A DNA stretch of 6,456 nucleotides, taken from contig JBAZCO010000096.1 of the NCBI GenBank assembly GCA_041654915.1, positions 1-6,456 on the forward strand, written 5' to 3'. Of the stretch, positions 1 to 4,700 are shown piece by piece (position 1 is the stretch's first letter; each line of letters starts with the position of its first letter). This stretch comes from JBAZCO01 sp041654915 (lineage in GTDB: Bacteria; Bacillota; Clostridia; Christensenellales; DTU072). Position numbers and translations under genes: made by a program. The notes beneath the pieces were generated by a model that worked only from the letters and a program-made list of their open reading frames with translations, searched no databases and was not told where the DNA came from.

Positions 1-62
1 TTGGCTAGAACGCCAGATTGTGGCTCTGGAGGTCGTGGGTTCAATCCCCACTACTCACCCCA
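1..62 (+). tRNA. tRNA-His (GUG), 5'-truncated by the window edge
   Basis: This is the 3' part of a histidine tRNA; the acceptor 5' strand and most of the D arm lie outside the window. The anticodon stem CCAGA/TCTGG (13-17 with 25-29) closes a 7-base loop with anticodon GTG at 20-22. The T arm GTGGG/CCCAC spans 35-51. The acceptor 3' strand is 52-58, followed by C at the discriminator position (59), as is characteristic of bacterial tRNA-His, and an encoded CCA at 60-62. It is the first visible member of a tightly spaced tRNA cluster, probably co-transcribed from a promoter upstream of the window. Confidence 0.93.
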
Positions 63-81
63 TTACAAAAAACCCTAGTGT

Positions 82-156
82 TGGGGTGTCGCCAAGCGGT
101 AAGGCACGGGACTTTGACTCCCGCATTCGTTGGTTCAAATCCAGCCACCCCAGCCA
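82..156 (+). tRNA. tRNA-Gln (UUG)
   Basis: A full cloverleaf can be drawn. Acceptor TGGGGTG (82-88) pairs with CACCCCA (146-152), followed by discriminator G153 and encoded CCA at 154-156. The anticodon stem CGGGA/TCCCG (107-111 with 119-123) presents anticodon TTG at 114-116, which reads CAA and, by wobble, CAG. The T arm GTTGG/CCAGC (129-133 with 141-145) contains the TTCAAAT loop. The U1-A72 first pair is typical of bacterial tRNA-Gln. It lies 19 nt after tRNA-His and 5 nt before tRNA-Lys, so joint transcription and processing are likely. Confidence 0.96.
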
Positions 157-161
157 AATAT

Positions 162-237
162 GATCCATTAGCTCAGTCGGTAGAGCACTTGACTTTTAAT
201 CAAGGTGTCCGGAGTTCGAATCTCCGATGGATCACCA
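162..237 (+). tRNA. tRNA-Lys (UUU)
   Basis: Acceptor GATCCAT (162-168) pairs with ATGGATC (227-233), followed by discriminator A234 and encoded CCA at 235-237. The D arm carries the usual GCTC/GAGC stem. The anticodon stem CTTGA/TCAAG (188-192 with 200-204) has loop CTTTTAA with anticodon TTT at 195-197, reading AAA and AAG. The T arm CGGAG/CTCCG (210-214 with 222-226) has a TTCGAAT loop. Only 3 nt separate its CCA end from tRNA-Leu. Confidence 0.96.
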
Positions 238-240
238 AAT

Positions 241-324
241 GCGACCGTGGCGGAATTGGCAGACGCGCTAGACTTAGGATCTAGTATCTACGATGTGGGA
301 GTTCAAGTCTCTTCGGTCGCACCA
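241..324 (+). tRNA. tRNA-Leu (UAG), class II with short variable arm
   Basis: Acceptor GCGACCG (241-247) pairs with CGGTCGC (314-320), followed by discriminator A321 and encoded CCA at 322-324. The anticodon stem CTAGA/TCTAG (268-272 with 280-284) presents TAG at 275-277, decoding CUN leucine codons. A variable arm at 285-296 forms a small ATC/GAT hairpin, as expected of a class II tRNA. The T stem (297-301 with 309-313) contains two G-U pairs but is otherwise regular. This is the last member before a 77-nt gap that contains the tRNA-Gly promoter. Confidence 0.95.
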
Positions 325-351
325 ACCAAACAATAAAATAGCCAAAAACAA

Positions 352-380
352 TTTACAAAATCAAGTATATATTGTATAAT
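352..380 (+). promoter_or_regulatory. Promoter for tRNA-Gly (-35 TTTACA, -10 TATAAT)
   Basis: TTTACA at 352-357 and a perfect TATAAT at 375-380 are separated by 17 nt, the optimal sigma-70/SigA spacing. A start near 387 would leave a leader of about 15 nt before tRNA-Gly at 402. No terminator hairpin is visible between tRNA-Leu and this promoter, so the gene may be transcribed both from here and by read-through from the upstream cluster. Confidence 0.8.
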
Positions 381-401
381 GGCTACATCATAAAATTCAA
401 T

Positions 402-476
402 GCGGGAGTGGCTCAGTGGTAGAGCGTCGCCTTGCCAAGGCGAATGTCGCGGGTTCGAATCCCGTCTCCCGCTCCA
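402..476 (+). tRNA. tRNA-Gly (GCC)
   Basis: Acceptor GCGGGAG (402-408) pairs with CTCCCGC (466-472), followed by discriminator T473 and encoded CCA at 474-476. The anticodon stem TCGCC/GGCGA (427-431 with 439-443) has loop TTGCCAA with anticodon GCC at 434-436, reading GGC and GGU. The T arm spans 449-465 with the TTCGAAT loop. U at the discriminator position is the usual state for bacterial tRNA-Gly. It has its own promoter upstream and an intrinsic terminator 3 nt downstream, so it can act as an independent transcription unit. Confidence 0.96.
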
Positions 477-479
477 ATT

Positions 480-509
480 ATAGGCTATCTTTTGAGGTAG
501 CCTATTTTT
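480..509 (+). terminator. Rho-independent terminator of the tRNA cluster
   Basis: A 10-bp stem (480-489 with 496-505, including one G-T wobble) closes a 6-nt loop and runs directly into a T tract at 505-509. It starts 3 nt after the tRNA-Gly CCA end, so it should end tRNA transcription. Confidence 0.88.
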
Positions 510-536
510 GTTGCGAGTGCTTTGCCAAATAAACTA

Positions 537-691
537 GGGGAGTTATTAATTAAAAGGAAGTTGTTGTTTAAGAGGAAGTTGTTATTTAAGAGGAAGTTAT
601 ATTTAAGGCAAAGTTGTTATTTAAGAGGAAGTTGTATTAAAAGCAAAGTTGTTATTTAAGGGGAAGTTATTATTTAAGGCAACATTACCTT
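537..691. repeat. Degenerate 17-18 bp tandem repeat array, about 8.5 units
   Basis: Units resemble GAGGAAGTTGTTATTTAA. The conserved AAGTT core (AGTT in the first unit) recurs with its G at 542, 560, 578, 596, 613, 631, 648 and 666. A decayed ninth copy (AACATT) lies at 681-686. Steps are therefore 18, 18, 18, 17, 18, 17, 18 and 17 bp. In the second half, units beginning with a GCAAAG-type head alternate with GGAAG-type heads, giving a 35-bp higher-order period (607-641 and 642-676). The + strand is almost free of C. No reading frame or start supports coding. The array fills the spacer between the tRNA terminator and the lpd promoter and ends against the -35 box. Whether it regulates, or is only a minisatellite, cannot be told from sequence. 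Confidence 0.85.
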
Positions 692-720
692 TTGACAATA
701 TAGTATAATAAGGTTACAAT
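692..720 (+). promoter_or_regulatory. Promoter of the lpd-E1 operon (TTGACA-17-TACAAT)
   Basis: A perfect TTGACA at 692-697 is followed after 17 nt by TACAAT at 715-720. The predicted start near 727 gives a leader of about 30 nt before the lpd ATG, too short for a riboswitch or T-box. A second -10-like TATAAT lies at 704-709, but its 17-nt-spaced -35 (AACATT, 681-686) is poor, so it is at best a secondary promoter. Confidence 0.75.
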
Positions 721-757
721 ATAGATAATTGCTTTCATATTGTTTTTCGAGGTGGAT

Positions 758-2143
758 ATGGATAGGTATAACCTTATCATTATTGGTGGCGGTCCGGCAG
801 GATACACCGCCGCAGACCGTGCAGCACGGGCGGGGCTATCCGTACTGCTGTTTGAGAAAGAGAAGTTGGGCGGAGTGTGCCTCAATGAGGGCTGTATACC
901 TACAAAAACATTTTTGCATTCGGCAAAGGTTGCAGGGTACATAAAAAATGCCAAAGATTACGGCATTGCTTTTGGTGGTGAGGAAAACACCGATATCGCA
1001 AGTGTAAAACACGATACCGTGCTGTCTAGAAAAGCTAGGGTAGTTCGCAGGCTTGGGCTAGGGGTTGCCGCTGTTATAAAAGGTGCGGGGGCAAGCATAG
1101 TTAACGCAGACGCTCACATTGTAGGCAAACAAGGTGATTTATTCATCGTTTTGGCAGACGGCAAAGAGTATGGGGCGGAAAAATTGATTGTTGCCGCTGG
1201 CTCTCGTGCGGTTTTGCCGCCCATTGCTGGCTTGGACGAGAGTTATCGGGGAGGATATCTTTTAACGAGTAAGGAAATACTTGAGATAAGGGAAGTCCCA
1301 AAGCGGCTGGCGATTGTTGGCGGCGGAGCGGTGGGGCTGGAATTTGCCGAGTATTTTGCCGCCGCAGGAAGTGCTGTTACCGTTATTGAAATGTTGCCTG
1401 CAATTGCGGCGGGTAGTGAGCCTGAAGTATCCCAAATACTGCAAAAAGCGTTTGTGAAAAAAGGGGTTACTTTGTTAACAGATACAAAAGTTACAGCGAT
1501 TAATCAAGGGGCGGTGATTTGCCAAAGGACGGGTGAAACTCTTACTGTTGACGGAGATAAGATACTATTTGCCGTGGGCCGCAAGCCCAACACCGAAGGG
1601 TTAGGGCTAGAAAACATAGGTGTTAACCTTGAGCGTGCCGCTATTATTACGGATAAATCTGCACGCACCAATGTTAAAGGGGTATATGGCGTGGGGGATA
1701 TCAATGGCAAGTCTATGCTTGCACATACAGCTTACAGAGAGGCGGAAGTTGCAATAAATGATATATTGGGAATAAATGACGAAGTTAATTATAGCGCAGT
1801 ACCATCGGTAATATATACCGCTCCCGAGGTTGCTTGGGTGGGAGAAACAGAGGAGAGCGCCAAAACAAAGGGTGCAAATATCAAAGTTGTTACACTTCCC
1901 TTGACTTATTCTGGGCGGTTTGTAGCGGAAAACAAGGACTTGGACGGCATAATCAAGTTGATAGCAGACAGGGATACCAATACGCTTGTTGGGGCGCATA
2001 TCATAGGGACATACGCATCGGAAATCATTGCGCAGGCGGCGGCTTTTATCGACCTTGCAGTACCGCTTACCAAGATAAAGCAATTAATTTTTCCCCACCC
2101 CACGGTTGCGGAGATAATCAAAGAGGCAGTGCTAGCCCTTTAG
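758..2143 (+). CDS. lpd: Dihydrolipoyl dehydrogenase (E3 component)
   Basis: This flavoenzyme reoxidises dihydrolipoyl groups on the E2 (or H-protein) of 2-oxo acid dehydrogenase or glycine cleavage complexes, reducing NAD+ in the cytoplasm. The 461-aa length is normal for the family. Visible motifs, in order: FAD-binding GGGPAG (residues 10-15); redox-active disulfide CLNEGC (C41, C46); NAD-binding GGGAVG (188-193); the second FAD contact GVGD with D314; and the C-terminal catalytic pair H447/E452 in HPTVAE. The protein begins directly with the FAD domain, so it lacks the N-terminal lipoyl domain found on some E3s. I chose ATG 758 because GAGGTG at 749-754 lies just upstream and the protein then starts MDRYNLIIIGGG, as is usual. 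An in-frame TTG at 740 would add six unconserved residues. E1 follows after 60 nt with no convincing terminator, so the two are probably co-transcribed. The last seven codons are duplicated downstream. Confidence 0.96.
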   Translation: MDRYNLIIIGGGPAGYTAADRAARAGLSVLLFEKEKLGGVCLNEGCIPTKTFLHSAKVAGYIKNAKDYGIAFGGEENTDIASVKHDTVLSRKARVVRRLGLGVAAVIKGAGASIVNADAHIVGKQGDLFIVLADGKEYGAEKLIVAAGSRAVLPPIAGLDESYRGGYLLTSKEILEIREVPKRLAIVGGGAVGLEFAEYFAAAGSAVTVIEMLPAIAAGSEPEVSQILQKAFVKKGVTLLTDTKVTAINQGAVICQRTGETLTVDGDKILFAVGRKPNTEGLGLENIGVNLERAAIITDKSARTNVKGVYGVGDINGKSMLAHTAYREAEVAINDILGINDEVNYSAVPSVIYTAPEVAWVGETEESAKTKGANIKVVTLPLTYSGRFVAENKDLDGIIKLIADRDTNTLVGAHIIGTYASEIIAQAAAFIDLAVPLTKIKQLIFPHPTVAEIIKEAVLAL

Positions 2144-2181
2144 AGATATAAAAGAGGCAGTGCCAGCCCTTTAGAGATATA
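2120..2181. repeat. 31-bp tandem duplication of the lpd 3' end
   Basis: Copy 1 (2120-2150) holds the last seven lpd codons, the TAG stop and seven further bases. Copy 2 (2151-2181) repeats it immediately and differs at a single base (T2133 versus C2164, CTA versus CCA). The copy boundary falls exactly on a codon boundary. Copy 2 lies after the stop and is not translated as part of lpd. This looks like a fairly recent slippage duplication. Confidence 0.95.
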
Positions 2182-2203
2182 AAAATTTTTATATGGAGAT
2201 AAA

Positions 2204-4600
2204 ATGCCCAAAGAGCAATTTATAGACCCCGAATTTATCCGCAAAGGCGGAGTGATAAAATTCACAGATATTCCCGTAAACGCTTATAACCGTACAATAG
2301 AGGAGGAAAAAGCGTCTTTTTCTATTGAGGATTTTGGGAATATTTTTTATGATATGCGGGTGATACGGGAGTTTGAAAGCGCAATAGACGCAATAAAAAG
2401 CGGTGATGGATATAGGGGAATCAAGCATGCCTACCACGGACCTGCGCATTTGTGCATAGGGCAAGAGGCGGCGGCGGTTGGGCAAGCTTTTGTGTTGGAT
2501 AGGGATGATATGATTTTTGGCTCGCACCGTGCGCACGGCGAACTGCTGGCAAGGGGGATGAGGGCGATACGCACCTACAGTGAGGATGAGTTGCTAAAAA
2601 TAATGGAAAGTTATTTGGACGGCGAAATCTTGAGAGCAGTAGAGGGGCAAAATTCAAGCGGAAATATTAGAGATTTGGCAAAAGACTTTTACTTATATGG
2701 AGCGCTAGCGGAGATTTTTGTAAAACGCCAAGGTTTTCAGCGGGGAATGAGCGGGTCTATGCACCTATTTTTCGCCCCGTTCGGGGTGTATCCTAACAAT
2801 GCGATAGTGGGGGCGTCCGCCCCGATTGCAGCGGGAGCGGCATTATACAAAAAGGTGAGAAAAGAAAACGGCATAGTTGTGGCAAACATAGGTGACGGCG
2901 CTTTGGGTTGCGGAGTGGTCTACGAGGCAATGAATTTTGCCGCAATGGACCAATATCGCTTGCTGTGGGAAAATTCAGGCGGATTGCCTATGATTTTTGC
3001 CGTGTCGGACAACGGCTACGGTATGGGCGGGCAAACACGGGGGGAAACGATGAGCTACGACTTTTTGGCAAGACTTGGGGCGGGTATTTCCCCCACCCAG
3101 CTTTATGCAGAGAGAATAGACGGCAACAACCCTTTAGCTGTCATTGATGCGTTCCGCCGCAAAAAGCCGCTTGCAAAACAGGGTGACGGTCCTATACTTT
3201 TAGACATTGTCACTTATAGACTAGAGGGGCATTCCAATTCGGATAAGTCAAGTTATAGAGATGATGACGAGGTTATCGCTTGGAAAGCGCACGACCCGCT
3301 TGTTACTTATCCCAAACAGCTTGCGGATGCGGGGTTATATACACAAAACCAACTTGATAGAATAGCAAATGAGATAGTAGAACGAACGGAAAAAATTTGC
3401 CGCTTAGCCGCTTGCGACACAAAGTCGCCATACATTGATTTTGCAACACACCCCGATTATCTAGAAAAATTATTGTTTGCCAACACACAAACAACACCAA
3501 CGGGAAAGGGCTTTACCCTTATTCCAATAGCGGAAAACTCACGGGTTAAGGAGATAAACACACTCTCACGGTCTGGACTTGACGGACAAGGCAAGCTACT
3601 CCCCGACGGCAAGGCGGTAACCGTTCGTGACGGCATATTTGAGGCAGTATTGCATCGCTTTTATCAAGATGAAAAGCTCATCTCCTACGGCGAGGAAGTA
3701 AGGGAGTGGGGCGGTGTGTGCGGAGTGTACAGAGGGCTTGCCGAGTCGCTCCCTTACGAAAGACTGTTCAACAGCCCAATATCGGAGGCGGCAATTGTGT
3801 CCACCGCCATAGGCTACGCAATGAGCGGGGGGAGAGTGATAATAGAGATTATGTTTGCCGACTTTATGGCACGGGCGGCAGACGAAATATTCAATCAGCT
3901 TGCCAAGTGGCAGGGAATGAGTGCGGGAGAGATAAAACTGCCCATAGTACTCCGTGTATCTGTTGGGGCTAAGTATGGCAGTCAGCACTCACAAGATTGG
4001 AGTGGGCTTGCCGCACACATACCGGGGCTAAAAGTTGTTTACCCTGCAACCCCCTATGACTGCAAGGGGCTTATGAATGCCGCCCTTGCAGGAGATGACC
4101 CTGTAATATTTTTTGAAAGCCAAAGACTATATGATAAAAGCGAAATTTTTCATAAAGGCGGTGTTCCAAGAGGATACTATGAAATCCCCATTGGAGAACC
4201 CGATATCAAGCGAACGGGAGCCGATATTACCATATTTACGATTGGCGCAACCTTATATCGTGCTATGAGTGCTGCGGAAAAACTTGAGCGTTTACACGGG
4301 ATATCTGCCGAAGTAGTGGACGCAAGAAGTATAGCGCCCTTTAATTATCACAAGTTGCTAGAGTCGGTAAAAAAGACGGGACGGGTAATTTTTGTGGGTG
4401 ACGGGGCAGAGCGAGGCTCGGTGATGAAGGAGTTTTCGTCCAATGTAAGCGAGGCTTGCTTTGAATATTTAAAGAGTGCGCCTGTTGTGCTTGGCGGTAA
4501 AAATTCGGTAATACCTCCCTATGAGTATGACGAAGTCTACTTTATGCAAGAACACGATATAATTGAGTCAGCTTTGGGTCTTATTGGGAAATCAAAATAG
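2204..4600 (+). CDS. 2-oxo acid dehydrogenase E1, fused alpha and beta subunits
   Basis: This is the thiamine diphosphate-dependent decarboxylase of a 2-oxo acid dehydrogenase complex, with both E1 subunits on one 798-aa chain. Alpha part (about 40-400): HRAHG (108-112), GMSGSMH (181-187), the ThDP/Mg motif starting GDG at 230-232 and closing at DNGYGMG (269-275), and the phosphorylation-loop region GHSNSDKSSYR (342-352). Beta part (about 470-798): TVRDGIFEA, GEEV (496-499, the cofactor-activating Glu region), PISE (525-528), GAKYGSQHSQ (588-597) and a C-terminal transketolase-like domain from about 672. Residues 400-470 act as linker. The alpha part is longer than the usual 330-360 aa because of insertions near 119-175 and 249-260. 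ATG 2204 has GGAG at 2195-2198. It follows lpd in the same transcription unit. The substrate (pyruvate, branched-chain 2-oxo acid or acetoin) is undetermined. No E2 is present nearby. Confidence 0.9.
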   Translation: MPKEQFIDPEFIRKGGVIKFTDIPVNAYNRTIEEEKASFSIEDFGNIFYDMRVIREFESAIDAIKSGDGYRGIKHAYHGPAHLCIGQEAAAVGQAFVLDRDDMIFGSHRAHGELLARGMRAIRTYSEDELLKIMESYLDGEILRAVEGQNSSGNIRDLAKDFYLYGALAEIFVKRQGFQRGMSGSMHLFFAPFGVYPNNAIVGASAPIAAGAALYKKVRKENGIVVANIGDGALGCGVVYEAMNFAAMDQYRLLWENSGGLPMIFAVSDNGYGMGGQTRGETMSYDFLARLGAGISPTQLYAERIDGNNPLAVIDAFRRKKPLAKQGDGPILLDIVTYRLEGHSNSDKSSYRDDDEVIAWKAHDPLVTYPKQLADAGLYTQNQLDRIANEIVERTEKICRLAACDTKSPYIDFATHPDYLEKLLFANTQTTPTGKGFTLIPIAENSRVKEINTLSRSGLDGQGKLLPDGKAVTVRDGIFEAVLHRFYQDEKLISYGEEVREWGGVCGVYRGLAESLPYERLFNSPISEAAIVSTAIGYAMSGGRVIIEIMFADFMARAADEIFNQLAKWQGMSAGEIKLPIVLRVSVGAKYGSQHSQDWSGLAAHIPGLKVVYPATPYDCKGLMNAALAGDDPVIFFESQRLYDKSEIFHKGGVPRGYYEIPIGEPDIKRTGADITIFTIGATLYRAMSAAEKLERLHGISAEVVDARSIAPFNYHKLLESVKKTGRVIFVGDGAERGSVMKEFSSNVSEACFEYLKSAPVVLGGKNSVIPPYEYDEVYFMQEHDIIESALGLIGKSK

Positions 4601-4624
4601 AGAGATATTAATTTTTACTATTTA

Positions 4625-4658
4625 TTTGCAATTTGTCTATTGCAAAGGCTGTTTTTTT
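4625..4658 (+). terminator. Weak candidate terminator after the E1 gene
   Basis: TTTGCAA (4625-4631) pairs with TTGCAAA (4640-4646) around an 8-nt loop, and a run of seven T follows at 4652-4658. The stem is AT-rich, and five nucleotides (GGCTG) separate it from the T run, so termination efficiency is doubtful. Its place 25 nt after the E1 stop fits an operon end. Confidence 0.45.
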
Positions 4659-4673
4659 AATATATGATTTATT

Positions 4674-4679
4674 TATAAT
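4674..4679 (+). promoter_or_regulatory. Possible -10 box for the metallophosphoesterase gene
   Basis: A perfect TATAAT lies 21 nt upstream of the ATG at 4701. No good -35 is seen at 16-18 nt spacing (the region is GTTTTT-like), and the implied leader of about 15 nt barely accommodates the GGAG at 4689-4692. In such AT-rich DNA the match may be chance, and read-through from E1 is an alternative. Confidence 0.35.
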
Positions 4680-4700
4680 TTACTGTATGGAGTATTTATT

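Noticed and set aside
18..284. An 88-codon open frame across the tRNA cluster
   Set aside because: It overlaps four well-formed tRNA genes and encodes a low-complexity, tRNA-derived peptide; it is a shadow.
537..691. CRISPR array
   Set aside because: The units are 17-18 bp, directly adjacent and degenerate, with no unique spacers and no cas genes, so this is a tandem repeat.
721..757. Riboswitch or T-box leader for lpd
   Set aside because: The leader after the predicted start is only about 30 nt, with no room for an aptamer or antiterminator.
1607..2083. A 158-codon open frame antisense to lpd
   Set aside because: It lies wholly within the strongly supported lpd gene, its product is unlike any family I know, and it has no convincing ribosome binding site or promoter.
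2177..2194. A perfect 18-bp AT-only palindrome (ATAT-A5-T5-ATAT) before the E1 gene
   Set aside because: An A/T-only hairpin without GC pairs is too weak for a terminator, and such palindromes are common by chance in AT-rich spacers. It overlaps the end of the 31-bp duplication.
3596..3988. A 130-codon antisense frame within E1
   Set aside because: It lies opposite the conserved beta-domain coding sequence; its composition reflects the reverse complement of that gene.
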